Shown: positions 22,600 to 34,305, counted from the first letter of the stretch. The stretch: DNA of 64,000 nt from Budorcas taxicolor (GCF_023091745.1 NC_068910.1:8778272-8842271); one strand, 5' to 3'. Numbers and translations are program-made. Notes: generated by a model from the sequence alone, not told the origin.

Positions 22600-23510
22600 A
22601 GGACATTTCCATTCCATTCAAACACAGATAAAGTTTAATTAAATTCCTCAGGGGCATTCCAGAAGTAACCAAACAACAAGCACACATAGTGTACAGGACT
22701 TGGTTTCTAATATTTTCTCTTACACAGGAAAACGGGCTCCTTGGAGAAATGACTAATTCTAGGATCAGGACAGAAATTGTACAAGCAAAGTCTGGGACAT
22801 CTTGTAATGCCAGAAAGGTAGGAAATGCTATTAAAATAGTAATTAATTAATTAATGAAGCAATGTGAAAGGAACACATGGGTTAACTAAAACCTGAAATA
22901 ATTTGAGCAACAAAATACTGTATTGGATTGTAACTCAAAACACAAGCATTCATGAATTCATACTGATATAAATATATGATGATTGAATAAATTAGTGAAA
23001 GATAACAAAATTCTTCTACCACGAAGAATTCCAAAGCATTAGTCTAGACTTTTCAGCTTCGAGGCTGTAGAACTTAACCCTGATTGCTTAAATGTGGTGG
23101 GTCACACAGTGACCTCCTTCCAAAAAAGTACAGCATGAAAATGGAGACAAAAGAGAAGCCTACTCTTGATCTCCTGATACCTAAATCAGGAGATCAAGAG
23201 TAACTAACAGCGATGAGTCATGCTGATAGTATGTACCTTTGATACATGATAAGAATGGCATTTTACCTCTATAACCTTCCTCTTGAAAATATAAGCAGTC
23301 AAAACATAAGAAAAAAATCAGATAAATCCAGCTGAAGGCATCTACAAAATAACAGACCAGTACACTGCATAAATGTCAAGGTCACGTAAAAAGGTCATAA
23401 AAAATTAAGCCTGAGAAACTGTCCCAGACAAGAGAAGCCTAACAACTAAATGTAATATGGTATCCTGGATGAGACCCAGAAGAGAAAAGGTTTGTTAGAC
23501 TAAAAAACTA
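22600..23510 (+). mobile_element. Old L1M-type 3' region
   Basis: Landmarks resemble the 3' untranslated region of old mammalian L1M/HAL1 elements: GAAGAATTCCAAAGCATTAG, AATGTCAAGGTCACGTAAAA, GAAACTGTCCCAGACAAGAG and GGTATCCTGGATGAGACCC. A related stretch occurs at 55320-55800. Confidence 0.6.
23161..23202. repeat. Perfect 17-bp hairpin
   Basis: TACTCTTGATCTCCTGA (23161-23177) and its exact reverse complement (23186-23202) flank an 8-base loop, TACCTAAA. It lies inside the old L1M remnant, where such a perfect stem is unexpected. Confidence 0.95.
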
Positions 23511-23957
23511 GGAAATCCAAACAATAATAATTAATAATAATGTATTAAAATGTTAATTCATTATAACAAATATTCCATACTAATCTAAGATGTTAACAAT
23601 AGAGAAGATCCTAACAACTTTTCTGTAAATCTAAATCTATTTTCTATAGTTTACAAAATTAATTTTAAAAATACTCAGATGGTCTTATTTACATAAAAAT
23701 ATTGATGTAATAATTATAAGCTGTCTTTATTTCTGAACATGGGCAAAACGTACACTTCCAAAGTAATCAGGGAGATTGCTCTATGGCTCTAAGCAATCAA
23801 GCACGTGAATGGCTAATGCCATTTCAGTATTTTACATTGTTTAAGCATCCAAGTCGTGAACTTGGGCCATATTTACAGAAATTCTGAAATACAGAAAAAG
23901 ATAAACTGCCCACAATATATCCCCTATTGTTCCCATAACAGATATTCAGGAACAGAT

Positions 23958-24117
23958 CTAAAGAATAGAGAAGTATAGCCCTACATGATTCACAGTTGGC
24001 TGAATCCACAGATGTGGATATGGAGGGCTAGCTATGGAACTTAGCCCTCCAGGGGATTTTGGTATCTGAGGTGGGTCCTCGAACCAATCCCTGGTGAATA
24101 CAGAGGGACAACTGTAT
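23958..24117 (+). mobile_element. DNA transposon end (Tigger/MER2-like)
   Basis: GATTTTGGTATCTGAGGTGG, GTCCTCGAACCAATCCC and AGAGGGACAACTGTA closely resemble the 3' terminus of a TcMar-Tigger-related MER element. The 5' boundary is uncertain. Confidence 0.55.
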
Positions 24118-24171
24118 ATGATATCCATCTCCAACATTCCAATAACAGTATTTACTTCCAACTGAAATCTG

Positions 24172-24830
24172 ATTGTTGTTGTTCAGTCGCTAAGTTGTGT
24201 CCAACTCTTTGTGACCCCATTGACTGCAGCATGCCAGGCTTCCCTGTCCTTCACCACCTTCCGGAGTCTGCTCAAACTTATGTCCATTGAGTCAGTAATG
24301 CCATCCAACCATCTCATCCTCTGTCATCCCCATCTCCTCCTGCCTTCAATCTTTCCCAGCATCAGAGTCTTTTCCAATGAATCGGCTCTTCGCATCAGAT
24401 GGCCAAAGTATTGGAGCTTCAGCATCAGTCCTTCCAATGAATATTCAGGGTTGATTTCCTCTAGGATTGATTGGCTTGATCTCCTTGCAGTCCACGGGAC
24501 TCTCAAGAGTCTTCTCCAGCACCACAATTCAAAAGCATCAAATATTCACTGCTCAGCCTTCTTCCCTGGTGGCTCAGATGGTAAAGCGTCTACCTGCAAT
24601 GCGGGAGATCTGGGTTCAGTTCCTGGGTTGGGAAGATCCCCTGCAGAAGGAAATGGCAATCCACTCCAGCACTCTTGCCTGGAAAATCCCATGGACGGAG
24701 GAGCCTGATAGGCTACAGTCCATGGGGTCGCAAAGAGTCGGACACGACTGAGCAACTTCACTTTCACTTTCAGCCTTCTTTATGGTCCAGCTCTCACATC
24801 TGCACATGACTACTGAAAAAACCTGAAAAG
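24172..24830 (-). mobile_element. BovB 3' end, split by a Bov-tA
   Basis: Inverted BovB: 3' terminus GTTGTTGTTCAGTCGCTAAG at the left, then AAGATTGAAGG-subfamily sequence. It continues after the SINE as AGCCTTCTTTATGGTCCAGC and ends near 24830 at CATGACTACTGAAAAAACC. Confidence 0.93.
24554..24780 (+). mobile_element. Bov-tA SINE inside BovB, with target-site duplication
   Basis: Complete element (CCCTGGTGGCTCAGATGG head, TTCACTTTCACTTTC tail). A perfect 10-bp duplication, CAGCCTTCTT, occurs at 24554-24563 and 24771-24780, and removing one copy with the SINE rejoins BovB. Confidence 0.97.
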
Positions 24831-25639
24831 CCTGTGATCCATGAAGGAGATAAATCTGATCCATGACCTAAAACTGCACTCTCAAAATCTACAATTCCGT
24901 TGAGAAACTTACTGTGGAAAACAGTCTGTATACGTAACATCCAAGACTGTAATCACTGAAAATTAGCTGGCTCTCATTAAAGTTTCAAATCTGAAGTTCT
25001 ACCACTGATACTCTTAACTCTAACTTTGTAGATTCACAAAGAATGACCAACTTTAATAAGGACCTATGCTGTGAAATATAGAATCCTACATTCAGAGAAA
25101 CAAAATAACTTAGCAATGTATGTCTAATATTTCCAACCAAATCACAAACACACACCAAAAAAGGCATCTGAAACCAGATCGCGCGCACACACATACACAC
25201 ATACACAAAAAGGCATTTGAATCCAAATTCCTTATTTTATGAGAAAAGGGCTAAGGGAATTAACAAACATACTGTTCAAGGTCATTCCTAAATCTCAACT
25301 AGAACCAGGATTTCCTCTCAGTTCTATACTATTCCAAAGCAGGAAACTAGGGAAAGATAAGGGGTATTAAAATTCTGAACACTTCCTATGCTAGGTTAGG
25401 AAGCTTTAGTTTTCTCAGAGGTCAGCCTACCTACTGGAAATAGCACCAAACAGCTATTCTTTTTTAAATGGCCCTCCTGACATAGATTCTTGTCTCCTAT
25501 TTAATTATCTACTCTTGGATTGTGCCACTATTCAATATCCATGATATGAACGTTGAAGCCCTGGTTAACGCTCCTAAATGTTCAGTTTAATTTGGTACAA
25601 TCAGAAAAATAAGTGTATAATTTTCCTTCCAGTTATCCT
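24831..25639. other. Unclassified stretch with a short CA-rich run
   Basis: No gene recognised. A CGCGCACACACATACACACA-type run lies at about 25181-25205. Confidence 0.45.
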
Positions 25640-25725
25640 TAATAGTTCTTTTCCTTTTGTTATTGAGATGAAATTTACAGAACATACACTTAAGCATTTT
25701 TAAGTATTCAATACTGAGGCATCAA
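25640..25725 (-). mobile_element. Old L1 3' end fragment
   Basis: TTATTGAGATGAAATTTACA, then GAACATACACTTAAGC, resembles the antisense L1M 3' terminus. Confidence 0.4.
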
Positions 25726-26362
25726 CTTTTCTCTAGCTTGAAAAGGCCAAAAAATTTTAATTAGAGATGCACTAATCCAAATGCAGAAGGACTACTCTGT
25801 TTTCAATTAATTCATCACATCTCAAGGAAGGCCTCAATCCAGGTTCCACCCTTGAGTGTGGCCTGAGACCCTTTATCATTCTAATCTCTTTCCACACGTG
25901 CCCAACCACGGTCCAGAGGTACTGTGTCAAGTACCTTTCACCTTCTTCCACATATCAAGGGTATTCTATCACACTCTCCTGCCCTGAACATAACCACAAA
26001 ATCAGGCTTACTGTGTGGTTAGCTGACCCAGCAGGCTTTTGTTTCAGTAAATACTTCAACCATTGCAAACTACTTAGGAAGGAATGATCTCATCCCACTG
26101 ACCCAACAGCCAACTTTATCAAAAAGCTTTTTGTTACAAGCTGTGATAACCTAGGAAACAAGATCTATTTTTACTGTCCAGGCATGGAAAAGGAAAAGAA
26201 GAAATCAAAAGGAAAAAAACAGCTCACATACTGACCATTTTTAAAAATCACTTTTTCTACAGAATTTCTCCCTTTCTTTGATAACTGACGACAACTGAGC
26301 AAAAAGAAATACTTTTAGAACTGTTCAATGCTCCAGAAAAACTTATTACGACAGGTGAAAAC
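25726..26362. other. Unclassified stretch
   Basis: No gene or repeat recognised. Confidence 0.4.
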
Positions 26363-26501
26363 CAAACTTCAGGGACTTCCCTGGTGGTCCAGTGGTTGAG
26401 ACTTTGCACTTCCACTGCAGGTAACACAGGTTTTAGCCCTAGGTGGGGAACTAAGATCCCACATGCCACAGAGCATGGCCAAAAAAAACAAGCAAACTTC
26501 A
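26363..26501 (+). mobile_element. CHR-2-type SINE with target-site duplication
   Basis: Full short element from GGGACTTCCCTGGTGGTCCA to its A-rich end. A perfect 9-bp duplication, CAAACTTCA, occurs at 26363-26371 and 26493-26501. Confidence 0.95.
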
Positions 26502-26574
26502 TATTCCAGTCCAAATACTGAATCTACTTCGGGTCAATTTGTATGAATAAATAAGGATTCCTCTCCAGCATCAC

Positions 26575-26736
26575 CTCAACATTTACTGCATGCTTGTGTT
26601 CCAGGTATTATTCCAATCACTTTACATATAACAATTCAAGGAGTATGTTGAACAATTCTATTATGGAGGTATATTATTATTTCCATTTAAAATGAGGTTA
26701 CCATGGCACTTAGAGGTTAAGTAACTTGCCTGATTT
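26575..26736 (-). mobile_element. MIR SINE
   Basis: Antisense MIR: TTCCATTTAAAATGAGGTTA and AGAGGTTAAGTAACTTGCC correspond to the reversed core. Confidence 0.7.
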
Positions 26737-27088
26737 GTGGTGCTAGAGAAGACTCGTGAGGGTCCCTTGGACAGCAAGGAGATCAAATCCAACAATCCTA
26801 AAAGAAATCAACCCTGAATATTCATTGGAAGGACTCATGCTGAAGCAGAAACTCCAATAGTTTGGCCACCTGATGCAAACAGCTGACTCAGTGGAAAAGC
26901 CTCCAATGTTGGGAAAGACTGAGGGCAGGAGGAAAAGAGGGTGACAGAGGATGAGACGGTTGGATGACATTATCTACTCAATGGACATGAGTCTGAGCAA
27001 CCTCAGGGAGATAGTGAAGGACAGGGAAGCCTGGCGTGCTGCAGTCCCTGGGATCACAAAGAGTCGGTCACGACTGAGTGATTGGGGG
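26737..27088 (+). mobile_element. BovB 3' end
   Basis: 5'-truncated at the GTGGTGCTAGAGAAGACTC point. It belongs to the AAAGACTGAGGG variant and ends GACTGAGTGATTGGGGG. No clear duplication is seen. Confidence 0.9.
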
Positions 27089-28137
27089 CATTCAAAGTAC
27101 ATGGATGTGCCTTTTCTGTGCTTGGCTCCAAGCGGTATACTGTCACCGATGGAGCTACGGCCAAATGAGCCAACACAGGGCCATACCCAGGCTGTTTCTT
27201 CTGCTTATGTGGTCAGTGATCAGCCTCTGCTCTAAAACACTCCGGTAAAACAAAACAGATCAAGAGCACTATCTAGAGTGAACCGTCCTAAATCTCTGTT
27301 AGTATGTATGTGAGAAACAGGTGCCTAAAGGTGGCTGATGCGAACCAAGGATTCTACAGTAGAATCCTATAAGGAACAAACTATAAGCAACCAAAGCTAG
27401 CACAACCTCTGATGGTTTGTGGCCAGGCTGCTGGACATTCTAAAGGTGAATGCCAGCCTACCTTAAGATGAAACAGAAAGATGGCTATAAAGTCAACTGA
27501 GAGATAAAGGCTAAAGTTAAATTACTGGCCTAGAGCCTGAAAAGGATTCTGAAGACAGAAGGAGACATAGAGTTGACCCTTCTGAAATGCATGAAGCTCT
27601 CTCCAGATCTCACCGAGACCACCACCCCCCACCATGTCCTGAACTCTTAATGGGTAAAAACACACCTAATGAGGACAGTGATACAAGCACTAACATGAAA
27701 TAAAATCTGAAAAAGAAACAAGCAAACTCCAGTAAACAAAGTTCCAAGAAAAGGAAAGAAAGAGTGTCTCCAGGAAGAGGATAGCTGTGACAAGAGCTCG
27801 AGAACCTCCCTTCACCTCCTCACACCCTAAGACATCCCCATGCACTCTGGTGCCACACCAGAATTCATGTAGGCAGTACATGAGTAAGAGTGGGTAAGCA
27901 CATCACTACACTGAACCAGAAATAAATATAAATATGGATGATATCAATTCTTCCTCTACAATTCTAAAATAATTCTCTCTCATTAACTAAAATGACATAG
28001 TTCTTTTCCACTTTTTCAAGGCCTACCTTTACTCACTCAGTTTGTCTCTAGGAAAGCCTCCATGGCTTCCAGAGCACTCTAGCTATGTGATGTGTGTTAC
28101 TAGCACACCACTAACCAACTTTATTATTTATATGTCT
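27089..28137. other. Unclassified stretch
   Basis: No gene or repeat family recognised. It holds the 21-bp palindrome listed separately. Confidence 0.4.
27348..27368. repeat. 21-bp palindrome
   Basis: AGGATTCTAC and GTAGAATCCT, perfect reverse complements, flank one A. Confidence 0.9.
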
Positions 28138-28368
28138 ATTACCTATTATGGGGTTCCCTGGTGGCTCAGTGGTAAAGAATCCGCCTGCCAATGCAAGGGA
28201 CACAGGTTCGATCCTTGGATTAGGAAGATCCCCTGGAAGAGGGAATGGCAACCCAACCAGTATTCTTGCCTGAGAACTCCCATAGACAAAGGAGCCTGAC
28301 AAGCTACAGTCCATGGGGTTGCAAACAGTCAGACACAACTTAGCAACTCAACAACAATTACCCATTAT
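28138..28368 (+). mobile_element. Bov-tA SINE with target-site duplication
   Basis: Complete element with the standard GGTTCCCTGGTGGCTCAGTG head and an AACAACAA tail. Flanks ATTACCTATTAT (28138-28149) and ATTACCCATTAT (28357-28368) differ at one base. Confidence 0.93.
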
Positions 28369-29430
28369 AAACTGTGAGCTCAAAAACAACAATGTTCAGT
28401 GATGGGCACCAACACTTATTGCAGTTTCATGAAAATGAAAGATACAAAATAATATAAAATATCTTTAATATTTTTCTAATTCTGATACCTTCAATTTTTT
28501 TCTCTTTTGATCACAACCCATAGGGAAAAAAATCACTTCATATAATGACCCATATATATTAGCACCCATATAATTATATATTACACACACATATACATAT
28601 AAATGAAACATATAAATGAAGTATGTAAAATATACTGATATCTTCTGTTCCATTTTTTTAAGGTCTTCCTGTAAAATTTTCTATTCTGGTAAAAATAATC
28701 TCTTAAGCGAAGAAGGTACACGATTAAAAGCAGTTTTCAAACTTTACTGTGGACATCCCTTGGGGAGATGATTTAAAATGGATTACAGAGTCCTATTTCC
28801 AGAATCTGATTTAGTAAGTCTGGGTAGAAGCCGGTGTTCTGCCTTTTGAAGTACCCCAAATCATTCTGATGTAGATGATAAAACTATACTTTGAGAAACA
28901 TGCCCATACAATTTCAGATTTAATCTCAAAAGACACAGTTTCAACTCTCCTTACTCTAAAGTACAGGTTAACCAAACTATCTGCAAGAGGTTCCTGCCTT
29001 GCTAACAGACTGGTTTTCAATCTGAAAGCTGTCTGGCTCAACAATCCTTTTATAGACTTCCTCTAATACAACTTGGTAAACCACTAAAATCTAACTGTTC
29101 CTCTTAACTACAGCTATTTGCACCAAGAAAAACAAAAGAATGATATGAATGAAAGGCATTTTTGTTGCCAAGTCATTTGCTTTAGAACTGAAAGGGCTTT
29201 TCAAAACCAGTCACACTGGCCATACAAGTGGCATATGTAGTCATCAGTTTGGAACTCCTAAGTACAAGTGGCCTATAGCTCAAAAGTGCTCGGTGAATAA
29301 CTCAACGTCTGACCACAAACTGCTTGAAAGCTACAATACAAGCCTCCTCCACTTGTAATTACAAGCCAATAAGAAGACCTTTGATTCCTCAAAGTTTTAA
29401 ATTCAACAAGTCAATATTAAAAGAGCATCA
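28369..29430. other. Unclassified AT-rich stretch
   Basis: No gene recognised. The 69-codon ORF at 29149-29358 has no splice-site context or family motif. Confidence 0.4.
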
Positions 29431-30029
29431 AACACTTGCAATGAACAATCCAAAAATGAGATTAATTCCATTGACAACATCAAAAAGAACACAATAAATT
29501 TAACAAAGTACAAAACTTATAGTACTATGAAAAATACAAAAATACAAAAAAATACAATATAGTACTATGAAAAAATGCAGAAATACTAAAAAAAAAAAAA
29601 AAAGGAAAGGAAAGAAAGAACATGCCCCAGATTCATAGGTGGGAAGACTTAATATTGTTACGAAGGCAATAGGCCTCCCAAACTCATCTACAGACTCAAT
29701 GCAATCCCTATCAAAATTCCAGTTGGTTTCTTTGCAGAAATTGACAAGCTAAACAGCCAAAACAATCTTGAAATAAGAACAGCACAGTTGGAGGACTCAC
29801 ACTTCCTTATTTCAAAACATACTACAAAGTCACAGCAAGCATTAGTACAAGCATAATATAAAGATCAATGGAACAGAATAGAAAGTTCGAAAATAAATCT
29901 TCACATTTACAGTCAATTTGCAAGAAAGGTGCAAATGCAATTCAACATGGAAAGAACAGTCTTTTCGACAAATGGTGCTGAAACAACTGGATATCTACAA
30001 GCAAAAAGTGAAGCTGGAAAAAAAAAAAA

Positions 30030-30240
30030 ATAGAGTCCAGGAGCCACAACTACCACCACAGAAGCCCATGTGCCTAGAGCCCTTGCTCTGCAACAAGAGA
30101 TGCCCCCCACGGCCCCCAGCCTCTGCCATGAGAAGCCAGCATATAGCAACACAGAGCAGGCCCCACTCACAGCAATTAGAGGAAAGCCCTGGCAGCAAGT
30201 GAAGATCCAGCAAAGCAAAAAATAGAAAAAAATAAATTTT
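30030..30240 (+). mobile_element. CHR-type SINE, 3' part
   Basis: The head is missing. The body has GAAGCCCATGTGCCTAGAGC, GCTCTGCAACAAGAGA and AGTGAAGATCCAGCA, ending in an A-rich tail. Confidence 0.75.
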
Positions 30241-30451
30241 TCAAATGATACAAAAAACAAAAGACACACACAAGCCAACACAGGATAGGAGAAAATATTT
30301 GCAAATCGCATATCTACAATAAGAAACTTCTATCTAGAATACATTTTTTAAAATACTCTTCCAAAGCAGTAATAAAGAAAAAATTACCTAATTTTATTAA
30401 TAAAATGAGCAAATAATGTAAGCAGACATTTCTCCAAAGATGATACACATC

Positions 30452-30481
30452 TTTCCTGATGACTAATTAGTCATCAGGAAA
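30452..30481. repeat. Perfect 30-bp palindrome
   Basis: The block reads identically on both strands: TTTCCTGATGACTAA then TTAGTCATCAGGAAA, with no spacer. It lies in the L1 3' region. Confidence 0.97.
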
Positions 30482-30602
30482 ATGAAAGTCAATACCACAG
30501 TGAGATATCACTTCAGACACACTAGGATGATGATAAGCAAACGAAGGACAGATAACAAATGTTTAAAATTACAAGGACAGAAACTGGAACCCTCATACAC
30601 CG

Positions 30603-30797
30603 CTAGTGAAAGTCACTCAGTTGTGTCTTACTCTTTGCAACCCCATGGACTATACAGTCCATGGAATTCTCCAGGCCAGAATACTGGAGTGGGTAGCCTT
30701 TCCCTTCTCCAGGGGATCCTCCCAATCCAGAGATTGTACCCAGGTCTCCTGTAGAGCAGGCAGATTCTTTACCAACTGGGCCACAAGGGAAGCCCAA
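30603..30797 (-). mobile_element. Bov-tA SINE
   Basis: Inverted copy from TGAAAGTCACTCAGTTGTG to the head GGGCCACAAGGGAAGCCC. An extra CTATACAGTCCATGG replaces the usual GTAGCCTACCAGG part. Confidence 0.92.
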
Positions 30798-31671
30798 GAA
30801 TGCTGGAGGGGGCACAGACTGCTCAGAGGACTGTAAAATGGTGTGGGTATGTTAGAAAGCAGCATGGCAGCTCCTCAACAGGTTAAACATATGATCCAGC
30901 CATTCCACTCCTAGGCGTAAACCCAAGAGAAGTTAAAACACGTCCACACAAAAGCTTGAACACAAATATTCACAGCAACATTATTCATAATAGCTAAAAA
31001 GTGGAAACAAAAATGTCCATCTACAGACGAATGAATCAACAAAATGTGATATATTCAAACTGTAGAATTTTGTGTGTCCATAAAAAGGAAGGATACTAAT
31101 ACAAGCCCCAAGACAGATGAACCTTGAAAACATGCTAAATGAAAGATGACAGTCACAAAGGACGACATGCTGTATCACTTCATTTATATAAAATATCCAG
31201 AACAAGCAAATCTAGAGGGACAGAAAGATTAAGTGGTTCTCAAGGGCCTGTGCGAGGTAGATAATACAAAGATCAGAGTGATGCCTATAGAGTATGTGGT
31301 TTCTTTGGGGAGTGATGAAAATGTTCTAAAAGTGTAGTATGAGTCACACATACCTGTGACTATACTAAAAACCAGGGATTTCTACACTTTAGATGGGTGA
31401 ATTGTATGGTAAGTGAATAATATCTCAAACTGTTACCCATCCCCCCAAAAGAGAGAAAGACAAACAGCACCACACACATGAAACTAACATCTTTCCTATG
31501 AGATTACCCTAAATATCAGCTTCCGGGATTTTTTTTTTTTAATTATTAGAAGACATTTTATTTCTTTTTCCGTAAGCACAATTTTTTTTTAATAGCAAAG
31601 CTTGGTAAAAGAAACACGCTTTGTTGTTTGAAGAAATTATATACAATGTTAGATGCACATAAAATTATACA

Positions 31672-31865
31672 CAATGTTGCTGCTGCTGCTGTTAAGTCAC
31701 TTCAGTCATGTCCGACTCTGTGCGACCCCAGAGACCAGAGACTGCAGCCCACCAGGCTCCCTTCTCCAGCCAAGAACACTGGAGTGGGTTGCCATTTCCT
31801 TCTCCAATGCATGAAAGTGAAAGTGAAGTCGCTCAGCCATGTCCGACTAACGTTGCCTTCTCCCA
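31672..31865 (-). mobile_element. BOV-A2 SINE, truncated
   Basis: Inverted: (CTG)4 tail at the left, one full monomer, the linker GCATGAAAGTGAAAGTGAAG, then only part of the second monomer. CAATGTT occurs at both edges. Confidence 0.88.
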
Positions 31866-31924
31866 ATGTTAGTTGTATATAAAAACTCCTGCAAGAAAAG
31901 GCTACAGGGAGCCACTAGACGACA

Positions 31925-32745
31925 AGAAAAACTAAACTTTCAACAGTGAAGTGTAGGCAGTCTTCATTTTCCATAGCAATATGAGACCAAAGTAACAATA
32001 CAAGTTGAAACCATGCAAAATTACAACTGTTGTCTTTAAAAATTTTGTTGAAATATTAAAATTCTGTCATTTATAATTGTATAAGAATAATAGAAACAGA
32101 CAAACTAACATTTATTTAGTATGCTGTAAATGATTAATAACATTGAAAATTGTAGAGCAGTTACCAAAAAATCAAGAGTAGTTAACCTGTGATGTGGAAT
32201 GGGCATCTTCTCCATGCTTTGGCAAGTCACACTCCTTTCTAAGTCTACATTAGCTTCCTTTGTGTTTTCAATGTCAAAAAGTATCTTTGAGCATGCTTTT
32301 AATGTGAAATTTCCTGCCTGAGTCACTTCCTTCTCTGGGACACCTTCATCTTTTTCACTAAACTTTTTTCCTCATTTACAGAGATGAGCTCACCTTCACT
32401 GACTTTCAATAGCTCCATATCCAGAGTTTTTTTTAATGACAGTAGTGTCAACATTCCCACAGTGAATTATTTCTTCTGTAATTCCACTCACATACAATTT
32501 GCATTTCATTTCCAACACTGGAAGTGAACTCTCTGGTTCTCTGCTGTACTTTCTTCTTTATTGGTTAGCTTCTCCTTTCAACTGTTCATTTTTGTAAAAT
32601 GTCACATAGAAGGAGGCAACAGAACTGCATGCTTTACTATCTGTGCATGAAGGGAATAACAGATGTGCAGTGATCAGTCAGTCACCAACAGGCTTTGAAA
32701 GGAGTAAGACAACAAATCACTGATACTGATAACACCTTTTTTTAC
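31925..32745 (-). mobile_element. Tigger-like DNA transposon fossil
   Basis: Minus-strand residual coding (32105-32326) reads MTQAGNFTLKACSKILFDIE followed by NTKEANVDLERSVTCQSMEK, homologous to the plus-strand copy at 10499-10640. Non-coding segments also match: CTTTCAAAGCCTGTTGGTGA here against CACAAAGCCTGTTAGTGACT near 10155. A third of the frame is recoverable at most. Confidence 0.6.
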
Positions 32746-32839
32746 ATAGTAATTTGCAGACAGAAGAGCTAGCAGCAATTTTGTAGTTTCTCCAATATTA
32801 TTTTATAATATAAAATCTGAATTGTGTTATTAGGTAATG

Positions 32840-33000
32840 GGTATTACTTGAATCACAGAATCTCGGGACTTCTGGGAAGTTCCCTCGGGGTTATCTAATC
32901 TGACCACAGAGTACACAGGGATCAGCGATGCAGATGCTGGTGACCATTATGTGACACACATTACTTCGCAGCAAAGCTCTTCCACTGCTGAACAGCTCTA
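32840..33000. other. Possible old mammalian repeat remnant
   Basis: CACAGAATCTCGGGACTTCT and GTTATCTAATCTGACC recall the conserved 3' segment of some old interspersed repeats. I cannot assign a family. Confidence 0.3.
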
Positions 33001-33075
33001 ATGATTAAACCCCCAAGCAGTCAAGAGCACTGCTTCTAAGACCAGAAGGCCTGACTTCCCATCCTGCTTTTCCTT

Positions 33076-34131
33076 TTGTTCAGTTCAGTCACTCAGTCGT
33101 GTCCAACTCTTTGTGACCCCATGGACTGTAGTCAGGCCTCCCTGTCCATCACCAACTCCCGAAGTTTACTCAAACTCATGTCCATTGAGTCAGTGATGCC
33201 ATCCAACCATCTCATCCTCTGTCATCCCCTTCTCCTCCTGCCTTCAATCTTTCCCAGCATCAGGGTCTTTTCAAATGAGTCAGTTCTTCGCAGCAGGTGA
33301 CCAAATTATTGGAGTTTCAGCTTCAACCTCAGTCCTTCCAATGCATATTCAGGACTGAGTTCCTTTAGGATGGACTGGTTGGATCTCCTTGCAGTCCAAG
33401 CAACTCTCAAGAATACTCCAACACCACAGTTTAAAAGCATCAATTCTTTGGCGCTCAGCTTTCTTATAGTCCAACTCTCACATCCATACATGACTACTGG
33501 AAAAATCATAGCCTTGACTAGATGGACCTTTGTCGGCAAAGTAATGTCTCTGCTATTTAATATGCTGTCTAGGTTGATCATAACTTTTCTTCCAAGGAGT
33601 AAGCGTCTTTTAATTTCATGGCTGTAGTCACCATCTGCAGTGATTTTGGAGCCCCCCAAAATAGAGTCTGTCACTGTTTCCCCATCTATTTTCCATGAAG
33701 TGATGGGACCATGGATGCCATGATCTTAGTTTTCTGAATGTTGAGCTTTAAGTCAACTTTTTCACTCTCCTCTTTCACTAAGAGGCTTTTTAGTTCTTCA
33801 CTTTCTGCCATAAGGGTGGTGTCATCTGCATATCTGAGGTTATTGATATTTCTCCCAGCAATCTTGATTCCAGCTTGTGCTTCTTCCAGCCCAGCGTTTC
33901 TCATGATGTACTCTGCACAGAAGTTAAATAAGCAGGGTGACAATATACAGCCTTGACATACTCCTTTTCCTATTTGAAACCAGTCTGTTGTTCCATGTCC
34001 AGTTCTAACTGTTGCTTCCTGACCTGCATACAGATTTCTCCAGAGGCAGGTCAGGTGGTCTGGTATTCCCATCTCTTTCAGAATTTTCCACTGCTTGTTG
34101 TGATCCACACTGTCAAAGGCTCTGGCACAGT
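33076..34131 (-). mobile_element. BovB 3' third, inside a MIR
   Basis: Inverted: 3' terminus GTTCAGTTCAGTCACTCAGT at the left, 5' truncation near the motif A region (TGTCAAAGGCTCTGGCACAG). A stop separates two open frames. Confidence 0.93.
33306..34108 (-). pseudogene. BovB reverse transcriptase fragment, two pieces
   Basis: On the minus strand, 34108-33686 gives 140 residues from just after motif A: motif B VCQGCILSPCLFN and the catalytic YADDTTLMAES are both intact. The two downstream pieces (33674-33306) give the thumb and C-terminal domain, ending in [14 protein letters not shown], where the usual ..[12 protein letters not shown] has shifted frame. Small deletions remove residues in the EELKSLL..VKEE stretch. 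It has no endonuclease and no N-terminal RT, so it is a dead fragment. Confidence 0.85.
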
Positions 34132-34305
34132 GTAGAGCTAGGTAAACTTGGGCAAGTTATGTAATCTCTCCATGACTCAGTTTCCTTATCTGTACAACAC
34201 GAATGTTATGACCTGCAATCATGGAGCTGTTACAAGAGTTAAATGAGAGTTAACCTCATTAATTCTAACATATTAAGTGTTCAATAAATGACAGCCATTA
34301 TAATT

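Larger units (their letters stand above)
29440..31440 (+). mobile_element. L1 ORF2 C-terminus and 3' region, interrupted by two SINEs
   Basis: In order: the ORF2 C-terminal stretch (GGTGGGAAGACTTAATATTG; CAATGCAATCCCTATCAAAA), the cDNA-like continuation through 30022, then the L1 3' untranslated landmarks GATATCACTTCAGACACAC and ATTATTCATAATAGCTAAAA. A CHR SINE (30030-30240) and a Bov-tA (30603-30797) interrupt it. All frames are broken. Confidence 0.8.
33015..34305 (+). mobile_element. MIR SINE split by a BovB
   Basis: The MIR 5' part lies at 33015-33075 (CAAGAGCACTGCTTCTAAGA) and its core and 3' part at 34132-34305 (CTTGGGCAAGTTATG; CTCAGTTTCCTTATCTG; GTGTTCAATAAATGACAG). A BovB occupies the gap. 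Confidence 0.75.

Noticed and set aside
24211..24708. 165-codon plus-strand ORF
   Set aside because: It runs through antisense BovB and then a Bov-tA SINE, so it is a chance fusion of repeat frames.
29913..30311. 132-codon minus-strand hydrophobic ORF that might suggest a membrane protein
   Set aside because: It lies antisense to L1 and a CHR SINE; hydrophobicity comes from T-rich antisense of A-rich repeats.
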